The notes under the pieces: model-generated | The model's input: only the letters and a program-made list of their open reading frames with translations | Database searches by the model: none | Told to the model about the DNA's origin: nothing | DNA from: UBA5951 sp009936885 | GTDB lineage: Bacteria > Pseudomonadota > Alphaproteobacteria > Puniceispirillales > Puniceispirillaceae | Length of the DNA: 64,000 nt | Assembly: GCA_937996625.1 (NCBI GenBank) | Contig: CALKVA010000019.1 | Location: 1 to 64,000 of the forward strand | Reading direction: 5' to 3' | Position numbers and translations under genes: made by a program | Part shown: positions 17,754 to 26,210 of the stretch, in pieces | How positions within the stretch are numbered: position 1 is the stretch's first letter | Layout of the letters: the number at the start of each line of letters is the position of its first letter

Positions 17754-20700
17754 TTACATTCTGATGTTAATGATGGTTTGTGTAAGACCGGTTGTGGTTT
17801 CAATTGCCTTTGCAGATGCTTGGAAGTTTCTCTGGGCTGTAATTAGATTCACTAACTCTTCTGTAATATCAACATTTGAGCGCTCTAGAGAACCAGAAAG
17901 AATGTTACCAAATCCTTCTGCTCCAGCCTCACCAACCTGCGCTGTTCCTGAAACGGCTGTCTCAACATAGGTGGCATTTCCAATTTGTTTTAAACCATTC
18001 TGGTTGTTAAAGTTTGCTACTACAATTTTGCCTAGAGGGTTATTCTGACCGTTTGTGTAGTTCGCACGAATGGTGCCAGAGGCGTCAATTTCCAAACCGT
18101 CAAGTCGACCAGAAGTAAAACCATCTTGTTCAACAGATAAAACTGAGAAAGGTTGAGAAAGTTGTGTTGATTGTCCAAAGTCTACATCAAGAGCAATAGA
18201 AAATCCTTCTTCTTGCTTTTCGTAGTGAACATTATTCTTTGGTGATACCAGTTTACCCGTTTTATCAAAGGTTAACTCTCCTTCATCAATATATAACGGA
18301 TAATATCCATCCACCATATTTTCAGGCGGTGTTTCTACAACATTTCCTTCGGAATTAACATATAAGGCAACGCCTTGAGCGTTTGTGGCTTGCACTAGGT
18401 TATAAATTTGAGGGACTGAGCCAACACCCAAGGGAACATCATCTAAACCAAGTCGGGCCGTACCCTTCACCTTAATTGTAGAGTCCGCACCAGAAGTTCC
18501 CGTAGTAAAGGTAAAGTTATTTGTACTAGAGTTGTATTTAACAGTTACTCCACCAACTGTCTCACCAGTATCTGGGTCGACAATGTTATTAATTCTCTCT
18601 TCTAATGCCTCGGCGAGTGTTGAGCCAACATAAAACTGAGATGGTATTTCGATAAGACCATTAATACCGTTAACAGAGACGTTGAAGATGTTCTCATTAT
18701 TTTCTGTCCCTAAACGGAAAACCTCTGTTAAGTCCTCTCTTGCTGTGGCACCTTGGGAAATAGCAGCTTCAGAGCGCAGTCCTGTGCCATTTGTGAATAT
18801 TGTGTCTGCAGTTGTCCCAATACCCATTAACAAGTTATCTCCAAGGAAATCGGCATTACTTTGAGAGGTCAAAATTTCTTCATTTGTTAGAGAGGTTCTG
18901 CCAACTTGGATAAAGGACGCTTTTTGGTCTGTAGTAACTCCTAAAGCGCCGTTTGCTGCAATTTCTTCACCAGACGTGCCGCTTGCGAAAGTAAAAGATT
19001 TAGTATCTGAGTTATATTGAGCAGATATACCATAGCTTTTATCTGCAGCAATTTCCGCTCCTGATGCCACAAATGTGCCTGTGAGAAGTCTTTCCCCACC
19101 TCTAATCAGTCCAGTTGTTGCATCATCGCGGCCAGGAATTCCCAGATTATTTGTCTCTTGAGCTTCGTCACTGCCAAAAACCGTAAATGAATTGAAATTA
19201 CTGTCAGTTCCAGTTCCAAGAACTGTTCTATCTACAGAAAATTGAAGTTTCTGTGTTAGTGCGTCGTAATTTACCCTAAGTGGTGGGTTTTTCTCATCTA
19301 CCCAAACGGTTTTTGTATTGCCTTGTGATAGACCATTCAAGCCAAGTATATTCAAAGAATCTGTGGTAGTTCCAGATACGTCTTGATTAATATCGAAGAC
19401 AGTATCGCTGATTTCAAAAATACCCATGCCTCCTGTTATGTTTGCTATATCATCGTTTGTGTAAGCATGTTTATTCGAGGCACCTTTCTCCCTTAAGACT
19501 ATTTTTTGACTATTAAACGCAACTGCTGCATCTTCGTAGACGTTTTCAGCGCCCTCAAAATATGCCTCTACGCTTGTAGATTCGTCACTTAGTACATGAA
19601 CATCGGTAGAGGTAAAATTGATTGTCTGAGCATTCGTCTCGAAACCTAATCCTTGGGTAGATATCGTAATATAATTATCTGTGGTATCAATGCTTGCAAT
19701 GGTGAACTCACGACCATTTAGTAAGTTATTTGCGCCGCTATCAATATCATCATCACTAAAATTTCCTGCTACACGTATTGTTTCAAGCTGAGTGAATCCT
19801 GAGGCGTCATCAACATAAATTTTTAGTGTATCTGTGCCATCATATTCTATTGTTTGATTGTCACCTCCTGCAGCAACAGCTGTCATCTTATCATAAACGC
19901 TAAGCTCAGGGCGGGCGCCATAGTACGAATGAACAAGATATTTGTCAGAAACTGAAATATCGTTAGTAGAATTTGTAGACTTTGTAATTGTCATACCAGC
20001 TTCAATGTTTGCAGCGCTTGCTCCAGTAAGTGTTAATTCTGATGTGCCTGCCGTTTGTGCAATTGTAAAGCTTGAAGGATTAAGTTCAGTTGCAATAGCT
20101 GTAGATATGGCTAATGCGGTTGCAGCGTCAGTGGCGCCTATATCACTAGCAGTGACTGTGTAGGATATAATTTCTTGAACATCATTATTCATAACTGAAA
20201 AAGATATTTGGTCGCCGATTTCATAATTTGCAACCGCATCTGTCTCCAGATTATAAACAGATGTTGTAGCTGTTGTTGCCGTTGCTGTAAAATAGGTGTC
20301 GGTTGAGGTAGATTCTAAATAATCTGAAAAATCTGCTGTAAAAGAAAATGCGGTATTAACCGTGTCAGATGTGACAATAAGATTAGAAAATCCTGCAGCA
20401 TCCTCAGTCGTTGATATGGTGAATTCGCCGTCCAACTCTGTGCCAATTAAGCTCACAAGTCCTGTGATAACCTCATTTCTAGTGTCACCTGACTTCGCAG
20501 AATAGGTATAACTATTGTCGGAGTCAATCGTGATAGAAAATGAGTCGCCTTCATCATAAATTTCATTGGATACTGTCCAGTTATAGCTTGCAGCTGTTGT
20601 GGAATCGGAGGCAGTGGCTGTTATATCGTCTGCATTTGAAATATCGCTATTGTCAGAAACTACAAATTTATTTGGATTATCTATTGTGGAAGAATAATGC

Positions 20701-22226
20701 TTGAATTTTACTATTTCAGTTGCTTCAAGTACATCTGACATTTGAGCACCTGTTGTTCTGGCGAATAATTTATCATTTACACCTAATGCGCTCGCATATT
20801 GAACGGTATCATCTGTTGAAGATACAGCATATTCATTTAATGCATCATTTATTCGTGCTTGCGCGTGTGCTAAAAATTCTTCTTTTGTAAAGTCTGGGGA
20901 AGCACCGTCCAAATCAATTCCGTTCACATCTGTTACAAATGAATCACCAAGTAAATCAACTTCTATCTCACCGTTCGAAAGGCCAGATGAAGTTCCATCG
21001 GGTAGCAATTTATAAAAATTGAAGTTCAGAGTGTCATCTACGTTCTGAACAATCTGGAACTTTCTATCATCTCCAAATTTATGGTTAATAGCACGGCTTA
21101 CTTCCGTTGCAAGTTGCTCAGCGTTATATTTGCCTGGCCGAATATCAATGTTTACAGGTGTATCAATATCATCAACCTTGATGCTCATAAAATTTTTGCC
21201 CCAGAAAACTTGACTATCAGCAACACCAGATTCGCGTGTTGCATTAAATAATACTGGATCTGTTACAATTTCAACTAACTTGTCACCTTCATCTCCAAAG
21301 TCGAATGCAGATATCTGCCCCCTTACTTTTGTGGGTTCAGAATCTACCAAAGATTGAAGATCATCTAATTTGAATAGGGGTGACCCTTTCCCTTCTAGGA
21401 AGTAGTTGTCATCTGGAACTTGTGTTGTCTGAGCGCCAAAGCGGTCAATAAAAATTTGATTTCCTGCATCATCAACAGAGCTAACAAGGTCTGGGTCAAT
21501 AACAGTGTCGTTAATCACAAGACGTGTGTCATATTTATTTGTTGGGTCCTCTGCAGAGGCATTCTGTGTTTTGATAAAATATATTGTAGCTATCGTTGGG
21601 TTACCTAAATCGTCAAATATGGTTATTGAGGTTGAATTTGTATATGTTTCAGGATTTGCAGGGTTAAAGGAATATCCATCTGCAAACTGTGGTTTATCGG
21701 GCACCACTTCAGCAGCAGCAGGAACGTTCACTCCAAGTTCAATATTTCCTGTTGCTTTTGGGTCACCAGAGGTAACAGGCAATTGCATGGGAAGCGCACT
21801 ATCCAGGTCTTTCGCTGTTACCGAGCCGTCCTCGTTAACAGGATAAACAAGCAAGTATTGACCGGCTGAATCAACCACGTAACGGTCGTTGTTTACATTC
21901 AAAGAACCGTTTCTTGTATAAACTGTCTGGGTAGATGTAAGTGACGGTTTGAGAGCAAAAAACCCCTGTCCAGAAATTGCGAGGTCAAGAGCATTAAGCG
22001 AAGCTGCAATGTTACCTTGCGTAAATTGTTGTTTAATGCCTTTAAGAATAGTACCCGAACCAATGGAAGAAGATGCGTTCTGTAATGGTGAAGTTGCGAA
22101 AATATCACCAAATTCTGCACGGCTTCTTTTGAAACCTGTCGTTCCAACGTTTGCAATGTTGTTTGATGAGGCCGAAATATCTGCCTGTGAGCCGTTCAAT
22201 CCTGTAAGCGCGGTATAGAATGACAT
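17754..22226 (-). CDS. flgE: Giant flagellar hook protein
   Basis: Hook subunit. The N-terminus is canonical (MSFYTALTGLNGSQADISAS, NNIANVGTTGFKRSRAEF, LDLAISGQGFFAL), as is the C-terminus (SGSLERSNVDITEELVNLIT, AQRNFQASAKAIETTTGLTQ). The length is 1490 aa against ~400-600 aa normally. FlgE D1/D2-like sequence continues to about residue 330 and resumes after about residue 1330. The inserted middle includes two tandem ~110-residue modules at about 531-640 and 645-745, each starting ITATA/FTATATT and containing EGDSFSI/IGDQISF, then TELDGEFTIS/TELNPSSFTIA. SD AGGAG lies just upstream of the ATG. Such a long subunit implies a hook with large outward domains. Confidence 0.95.
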   Translation of the reverse strand: MSFYTALTGLNGSQADISASSNNIANVGTTGFKRSRAEFGDIFATSPLQNASSSIGSGTILKGIKQQFTQGNIAASLNALDLAISGQGFFALKPSLTSTQTVYTRNGSLNVNNDRYVVDSAGQYLLVYPVNEDGSVTAKDLDSALPMQLPVTSGDPKATGNIELGVNVPAAAEVVPDKPQFADGYSFNPANPETYTNSTSITIFDDLGNPTIATIYFIKTQNASAEDPTNKYDTRLVINDTVIDPDLVSSVDDAGNQIFIDRFGAQTTQVPDDNYFLEGKGSPLFKLDDLQSLVDSEPTKVRGQISAFDFGDEGDKLVEIVTDPVLFNATRESGVADSQVFWGKNFMSIKVDDIDTPVNIDIRPGKYNAEQLATEVSRAINHKFGDDRKFQIVQNVDDTLNFNFYKLLPDGTSSGLSNGEIEVDLLGDSFVTDVNGIDLDGASPDFTKEEFLAHAQARINDALNEYAVSSTDDTVQYASALGVNDKLFARTTGAQMSDVLEATEIVKFKHYSSTIDNPNKFVVSDNSDISNADDITATASDSTTAASYNWTVSNEIYDEGDSFSITIDSDNSYTYSAKSGDTRNEVITGLVSLIGTELDGEFTISTTEDAAGFSNLIVTSDTVNTAFSFTADFSDYLESTSTDTYFTATATTATTSVYNLETDAVANYEIGDQISFSVMNNDVQEIISYTVTASDIGATDAATALAISTAIATELNPSSFTIAQTAGTSELTLTGASAANIEAGMTITKSTNSTNDISVSDKYLVHSYYGARPELSVYDKMTAVAAGGDNQTIEYDGTDTLKIYVDDASGFTQLETIRVAGNFSDDDIDSGANNLLNGREFTIASIDTTDNYITISTQGLGFETNAQTINFTSTDVHVLSDESTSVEAYFEGAENVYEDAAVAFNSQKIVLREKGASNKHAYTNDDIANITGGMGIFEISDTVFDINQDVSGTTTDSLNILGLNGLSQGNTKTVWVDEKNPPLRVNYDALTQKLQFSVDRTVLGTGTDSNFNSFTVFGSDEAQETNNLGIPGRDDATTGLIRGGERLLTGTFVASGAEIAADKSYGISAQYNSDTKSFTFASGTSGEEIAANGALGVTTDQKASFIQVGRTSLTNEEILTSQSNADFLGDNLLMGIGTTADTIFTNGTGLRSEAAISQGATAREDLTEVFRLGTENNENIFNVSVNGINGLIEIPSQFYVGSTLAEALEERINNIVDPDTGETVGGVTVKYNSSTNNFTFTTGTSGADSTIKVKGTARLGLDDVPLGVGSVPQIYNLVQATNAQGVALYVNSEGNVVETPPENMVDGYYPLYIDEGELTFDKTGKLVSPKNNVHYEKQEEGFSIALDVDFGQSTQLSQPFSVLSVEQDGFTSGRLDGLEIDASGTIRANYTNGQNNPLGKIVVANFNNQNGLKQIGNATYVETAVSGTAQVGEAGAEGFGNILSGSLERSNVDITEELVNLITAQRNFQASAKAIETTTGLTQTIINIRM

Positions 22227-22271
22227 TTCATCTTTCTCCTAAATTTTTTTTATTCAACAGTTTTTTTTTAA

Positions 22272-22967
22272 TTATCGTCTGAATTTCTGAACATCTGATG
22301 CAAGAATCTCGCCATAATCGCGCACATCCAAAACAACACCTTGGGTTTCATCACCAGTCGAGGCTGCTAGAACCTCTGCAAATATAGATGGGGTAAGGCT
22401 TTCAACGCCATTTCCAAAATCAGCAAAAGCTTCAATGCGTATTGGTTCATTCTTATCAGCTAATTCAGCTGGAATATCCTCCCAGCTAAATCCGACAAGA
22501 CCTGATGCTTGCGCTCCGAGTTCTTTGCTATGTAAAATGTTGCCTGTTGCATCAGTAAAACGAACCTCAGTTCGGGCAGAAGCCTTTGGAAGGTCAATCA
22601 TCCCATGAATAGTCTGCTCTGAATCAATTCGTGCATAATTTCCAGGTATCATTACAGAAGTGCCAAGCATGTTTGATGCTGTAGCAACGCGAAACTCATT
22701 TAACTGAGAGCTAATTGATTTGAGGGCTTCCCCCATCTCTGCAATACCAGTAACAGTTGAAAACTGAGCCATCTGACCAATGAATTCAGCATTTTCCATT
22801 GGAGCGAAGGGGTCCTGATTTTGTAGTTGAGTTGTCATTAGTTTCAGGAAGTCTTCCTGACCCAAATTATCTTTCGATGCGGGTTTTTGAGATTCTTCAT
22901 TCTTAACCCCAATCTTATCGAGAATTGTGTTTAAATGTGTCTGGCTATTTGAGTCTATACTGCTCAT
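22272..22967 (-). CDS. flgD: Flagellar hook-capping (scaffold) protein
   Basis: Scaffold needed for hook polymerisation. It has the signature DFLKLMTTQLQNQDPFAPME, then NAEFIGQMAQFSTVTGIAEM near the N-terminus. A typical FlgD tudor/Ig-like C-terminal half follows (IDLPKASARTEVRFTDATGN). At 231 aa it is normal in size, although the hook subunit it caps is about three times the usual length. It is located between flgC (17 nt) and flgE (45 nt). Confidence 0.95.
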   Translation of the reverse strand: MSSIDSNSQTHLNTILDKIGVKNEESQKPASKDNLGQEDFLKLMTTQLQNQDPFAPMENAEFIGQMAQFSTVTGIAEMGEALKSISSQLNEFRVATASNMLGTSVMIPGNYARIDSEQTIHGMIDLPKASARTEVRFTDATGNILHSKELGAQASGLVGFSWEDIPAELADKNEPIRIEAFADFGNGVESLTPSIFAEVLAASTGDETQGVVLDVRDYGEILASDVQKFRR

Positions 22968-22984
22968 AATCTTCTCCGTTTAAA

Positions 22985-23401
22985 TTATTTGCCCATGCTT
23001 ATGGTGCGCATCATCAATGTTCTAAGAGTAGTGATGACTTCTACATTGTTTTGATATTGGCGACTTGCCTCCATCATCTCGACATATTCTTCTTCAATAT
23101 TTACAGCTGCGCTATATACAAACCCATCATCATCAGCACTTGGATGGTCAGGAAGATATAATTTTTCAGGTAGGCGATTAGATTTAACAATATCTACAGC
23201 CTGTGCGGTAGCGATACCGTTTTTTCTGACTTCATCAGCATATTGGGTTTCAAAAACAGGTTTTAGCGAACGATATGCCTCTTCCTCTGACGAGGCAAGG
23301 TTGCCAGCATTGGCTAGGTTACTGGCGATTGTATTGAGACGCACTAACTGTGCTGCCATTGCTCGACCAGAAATATCAAATACGTTTTTAATTTCTGCCA
23401 T
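22985..23401 (-). CDS. flgC: Flagellar basal-body rod protein FlgC
   Basis: Proximal rod subunit. The N-terminus carries FDISGRAMAAQLVRLNTIAS followed by NLANAG, and the C-terminus VNIEEEYVEMMEASRQYQNN plus VEVITTLRTLMMRTISMGK. The 138-aa length is standard. Its start overlaps the last base of the flgB stop, so the two are translationally coupled. Confidence 0.96.
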   Translation of the reverse strand: MAEIKNVFDISGRAMAAQLVRLNTIASNLANAGNLASSEEEAYRSLKPVFETQYADEVRKNGIATAQAVDIVKSNRLPEKLYLPDHPSADDDGFVYSAAVNIEEEYVEMMEASRQYQNNVEVITTLRTLMMRTISMGK

Positions 23402-23787
23402 TATTCGCCTCTGATAGCGGATAAAAGTCCTGCTATTCTATTGTTTAAAAATTCAAGGGATGTTTGATATCGTACTGAGTTTTCTGAAAATTCAAGCTGC
23501 TCAACACTTAATTCTACTGTATTTCCGTCCAAGGACGGATTTATAGGCTGACGGTAGAAAAGTGTTTGATGCGGATTTTTAACAGCGACTTTAAAATGCT
23601 TACTATCAGTGGACTTAAGTGGCCCAATATCGTCGACTTGTCTAATTTGCTGGTCATAATTAAGGTCGCGCGCTTTGAAATTAGGTGTGGCTGCATTTGC
23701 TATATTAGATGCAAGAATATTATTTCTGCGAGACCGCAATTGCAGCGCAGATGCATGAAAATTCAAATGATTGCTTATGCTTTTCAT
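23401..23787 (-). CDS. flgB: Flagellar basal-body rod protein FlgB
   Basis: Most proximal rod subunit. It contains LQLRSRRNNILASNIANAAT followed by PNFKARDLNYDQQI, and the C-terminal SVRYQTSLEFLNNRIAGLLS. At 128 aa it is typical. It is the first gene of the long minus-strand block, and a sigma-54 element about 77-94 bp upstream of the ATG fits as its promoter. Confidence 0.95.
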   Translation of the reverse strand: MKSISNHLNFHASALQLRSRRNNILASNIANAATPNFKARDLNYDQQIRQVDDIGPLKSTDSKHFKVAVKNPHQTLFYRQPINPSLDGNTVELSVEQLEFSENSVRYQTSLEFLNNRIAGLLSAIRGE

Positions 23788-23851
23788 TTTTTCTTGGACC
23801 TCGTATATTCAGCTCAATAACGTTATAAATAAAAAGGAATTATCCCGTGAC

Positions 23852-23868
23852 TTGGTGTAGAAATTGCA
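23852..23868 (+). promoter_or_regulatory. Sigma-54-like promoter for the acidic-protein gene
   Basis: TTGGTGTAGAAATTGCA has GG-N10-GC spacing with a perfect -12 (TTGCA) and a -24 that keeps TTGG but loses CAC. The predicted start is near 23879, 24 nt before the ATG at 23903. Its -12 GC (23866-23867) is the same base pair step used by the opposing flgB promoter. Confidence 0.6.
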
Positions 23869-23881
23869 AGTACGATGCCAA
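23864..23881 (-). promoter_or_regulatory. Sigma-54 promoter for flgB operon
   Basis: The minus strand reads TTGGCATCGTACTTGCAA: GG-N10-GC, -24 TTGGCA and a perfect -12 TTGCA. The predicted start is near 23854, giving a leader of about 67 nt before flgB. It overlaps the opposing plus-strand element, and both use the central TTGCAA at 23864-23869. Confidence 0.78.
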
Positions 23882-23902
23882 AATTAAATATTGAGGTAAA
23901 AA

Positions 23903-24535
23903 ATGGAATTCTCTCTCGATGATAACCGTGCTGGCGCTGGAAGTTCGATTTTACTTTCGCCGGAAGTGGTAGCCATTCGCACAAAATTAGTTGAAGCATG
24001 TGATGGCAAAACATTTGCTGAATCAATCGACTTTTTAAAGCAGCTTCTTGATAGAGAACAGGATGAGCAAAAACGGCTAGGTATTTTAGCGGCACGTGTG
24101 TTCGTCCTTAGGCAGCGCATAATTGATATACAAGAAAAAAAGGATGGAGCATTTTTGTCTAAATTTGTTGCTCCTGAGCAGAATTTGCCGGATGATTTTA
24201 GCGAGGATAGCTTTGTTGAAGGTGGCGATGAAGAAGATGATGATGATGATACAAACTGGGTAAGATTACGAATTACTGAAAATAGTATTGTCAAAGGAGT
24301 CCGCTTTCCAAAAGGCGTAATTGTGGATGTTCACCCTGAGGAAGCCGAAATCCTTATTGGAGCTGGAAAGGCAGAGAACGTGAAAGTGTCTGATCAAGAA
24401 ATGGAAGAAGAATCAGACGATAGTACTGAGGCATCGTCTGTTGAGACAGACCTTGCAGATTCTGATCAAGAAATGGAAGAAGAATCGGATGATGTTTCTC
24501 ATGCATCTTCTGATCAAAAAGATAATGAAGAATGA
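23903..24535 (+). CDS. Acidic protein of unknown function, flagellar-linked
   Basis: I do not recognise a family. The 210-aa product has no signal peptide or membrane segment. Residues ~1-80 are predicted helical and charged (LLSPEVVAIRTKLVEACDGK, LLDREQDEQKRLGILAARVF). An acidic linker follows (GGDEEDDDDD). Residues ~115-155 form a small domain (NWVRLRITENSIVKGVRFPK, VDVHPEEAEILIGAGKAENV), and the Asp/Glu/Ser-rich tail carries a duplicated SDQEMEEESDD. The SD GAGG lies at 23892-23895. The gene is transcribed divergently from flgB from an overlapping sigma-54 element, which argues for a flagellar role such as a cytoplasmic regulator or chaperone; that is inference. Confidence 0.8.
   Translation: MEFSLDDNRAGAGSSILLSPEVVAIRTKLVEACDGKTFAESIDFLKQLLDREQDEQKRLGILAARVFVLRQRIIDIQEKKDGAFLSKFVAPEQNLPDDFSEDSFVEGGDEEDDDDDTNWVRLRITENSIVKGVRFPKGVIVDVHPEEAEILIGAGKAENVKVSDQEMEEESDDSTEASSVETDLADSDQEMEEESDDVSHASSDQKDNEE
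24389..24493 (+). repeat. 33-bp in-frame direct repeat in the acidic-protein tail
   Basis: A 33-bp unit at 24389-24421 starting TCTGATCAAGAAATGG recurs at 24461-24493 with two substitutions, an offset of 72 nt (24 codons). Both encode SDQEMEEESDD. A third partial unit, TCTGATCAA, follows at 24509-24517. The near identity points to recent tandem duplication. Confidence 0.9.
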
Positions 24536-24627
24536 TATTCAACGAGTATATAACGGCTCCAGTTTTTTGATTTACAAAAATCTGCATTTAAGGAAGCGAT
24601 AGATAAATACGGTTATAAGGAATTGTT

Positions 24628-24972
24628 ATGAAATTATCTCCAACGTCTCTTATCTGCTTAATGGTTGCAGTTTGTGTCTTTACCGCATGTGATGACTTAA
24701 CTAGGTTTAGCTACGAGAATTATTCCTGTCAGCCAAGACAGACTGCTCTGTATGAAATATCAGTTGGAAAATTAAGGCAAGGCGCAATGGCCAATGTACA
24801 ATTTGCCTCTAAGCTAGTTCAAGCAGAGATTACATTACTGACTAAAGATGAGATTATAATGGAGTCTGATGGCGTGCGCCTTATTGCAAATAGGCAAACA
24901 GGTTCCACCAAAATTTTTATTGGAAACACTTACGAAAAAGTTAGCTGTGTAGTGGATAAGTTTAAAATGTAA
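24628..24972 (+). CDS. Small lipoprotein of unknown function
   Basis: The 114-aa protein begins with a signal peptide and lipobox (VCVFTAC, Cys near residue 20), so it is probably a lipoprotein. The mature part is mostly beta-like, with two further Cys (YSCQPRQ and KVSCVVDKF) that could form a disulfide. I recognise no family. AAGGAA lies a few bases before the ATG. It is 92 nt behind the acidic-protein gene on the same strand and converges on the DUF2802 gene. A flagellar or envelope role is suggested only by context. Confidence 0.75.
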   Translation: MKLSPTSLICLMVAVCVFTACDDLTRFSYENYSCQPRQTALYEISVGKLRQGAMANVQFASKLVQAEITLLTKDEIIMESDGVRLIANRQTGSTKIFIGNTYEKVSCVVDKFKM

Positions 24973-25044
24973 CTTAACACAACACCTAAAAAGACAATGT
25001 TATATTAATTAAAAAAAATAGTTGTGAAAACAAATTTCGGAGGG

Positions 25045-25482
25045 TTACGAGGATTCGTTTTCTCCATGGAATCTTACGATAGCATCTGCATCCTCCGTTG
25101 AAAGCCCAGTCTGTTCAACTATTATCTGTGGGCTAGAGCCTTTACGAGCGAGTTCAATTGCTTGAGCTACTTGCTGGTTGTCAGAATAATCGCTAGACAG
25201 TAGCGATAGCTCTTGATGTATAGAAGTAAGCTTTGTATTTAACTCCGAAATATCTGAGGTTATTTTATTATACTGAGTCATAACTGAAACAAGCACTTTT
25301 TGGCTCTCCGAAATCTGGGCGTTCATTATGTTTAATTCAGATGACTGAGAGTAAATCTGCTTGGTTAATTTACTGACTGCTTTTTGAATTATTAAAATAA
25401 AAGCAATCATCACAATAGCCAGGATAACCAATCCGACGAATTGAGTAATTAGGTAATGTGCGATATCTGAATTTTGTTGCAA
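25045..25482 (-). CDS. DUF2802 membrane-anchored coiled-coil protein
   Basis: A 145-aa protein with one N-terminal membrane helix (about residues 13-35, LITQFVGLVILAIVMIAFIL), a long coiled coil (~36-100), and a C-terminal helix-turn-helix-like module (AQAIELARKGSSPQIIVEQT, GLSTEDADAIVRFHG). That module is the hallmark of DUF2802 proteins, which are often encoded in polar-flagellar clusters of gammaproteobacteria. The molecular role is unknown. It is the last gene of the flgP-flgT minus-strand group, 36 nt behind the FlgN-like gene. Confidence 0.75.
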   Translation of the reverse strand: MQQNSDIAHYLITQFVGLVILAIVMIAFILIIQKAVSKLTKQIYSQSSELNIMNAQISESQKVLVSVMTQYNKITSDISELNTKLTSIHQELSLLSSDYSDNQQVAQAIELARKGSSPQIIVEQTGLSTEDADAIVRFHGENESS

Positions 25483-25518
25483 CTCATCCCCCCTAAGGTC
25501 TTTTTTATAAAACCTTTT

Positions 25519-25824
25519 TTAGATGTCATTAGCAAGTGTTCGCTTTAAATGTTTGTCTAAATCCTGAAACCAATTCAGTTTGGCATTTGATTTTAATTCG
25601 AGTTCTTGAATAAGCCTTGCGATAGAATTAATTTTTTCTATCTGCTCACTCTCAATAGAGTGCTTGCCTAATCGAGAAACAAGTTCAGGTGAGGCGTCGA
25701 GTAAACTTTGCTCGACTGCATGTATTTTCTCATTGAATAACTTGCCATCATTTATACATGACAATGCACCCTCAAGAAGCGTCTTGAAGGTGCTTAAAAA
25801 AACATCCAAATCTTGCTCAGTCAT
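25519..25824 (-). CDS. Probable flagellar export chaperone FlgN-like
   Basis: A 101-aa all-helical cytoplasmic protein (LDVFLSTFKTLLEGALSCIN, AVEQSLLDASPELVSRLG). The size, helical heptad character and position directly after flgM match FlgN, the chaperone for FlgK and FlgL. Sequence similarity is not strong enough for certainty. If it is FlgN, its FlgK client here is about three times the usual size. Confidence 0.55.
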   Translation of the reverse strand: MTEQDLDVFLSTFKTLLEGALSCINDGKLFNEKIHAVEQSLLDASPELVSRLGKHSIESEQIEKINSIARLIQELELKSNAKLNWFQDLDKHLKRTLANDI

Positions 25825-25854
25825 ATACCCATCCTATAATATAGAGATATATGC

Positions 25855-26160
25855 CTATGATTTTAAATCGCGATACGCATCCATCAAAGCATCCGATACA
25901 GCGTCGATATCAATAGGATATTTACCATCAGCAATTGCGTTTTTGATTCTAGCAACTGCCTCTGTATCAATTGGTGGTCGTTTTGATAACTGCGCCACCT
26001 TATCTGAAACTTCCAATTTACTTGTGTCAATATTTGCACTATCTAAGGTTGAACCCTTACTTGCAACAGACGATTTTGTTCCGAGTTTTGCGTCTGTATC
26101 ATTAACACGAGTACGCTGTATATCGATTCGATTCATTGATTGTTTTATAGAATCTACCAT
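25855..26160 (-). CDS. flgM: Anti-sigma-28 factor
   Basis: Binds FliA (encoded at 33571-34290) until the hook is finished and is then secreted. The 101-aa protein has the usual Ser/Thr-rich disordered N-terminal half, then the helical sigma-binding C-terminal half (LEVSDKVAQLSKRPPIDTEA, VARIKNAIADGKYPIDIDAV). The length and the motif IKNAIADGKYPID are characteristic. It lies between flgA (50 nt) and the FlgN-like gene (30 nt), the standard flgA-M-N order. Confidence 0.88.
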   Translation of the reverse strand: MVDSIKQSMNRIDIQRTRVNDTDAKLGTKSSVASKGSTLDSANIDTSKLEVSDKVAQLSKRPPIDTEAVARIKNAIADGKYPIDIDAVSDALMDAYRDLKS

Positions 26161-26210
26161 TTTTTTTTACTCCTCGATATTATAACGACCAATCTGATAC
26201 AAATGTTAGC

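Noticed and set aside
241..23787. Horizontal-transfer island carrying the flagellar genes
   Set aside because: No integrase, tRNA junction, insertion sequence or flanking repeats visible; the AT-rich pse section is suggestive only.
23884..24294. 136-aa minus-strand frame with a Ser/Pro run
   Set aside because: It is the reverse complement of the acidic gene's Asp/Glu codons and has no ribosome site.
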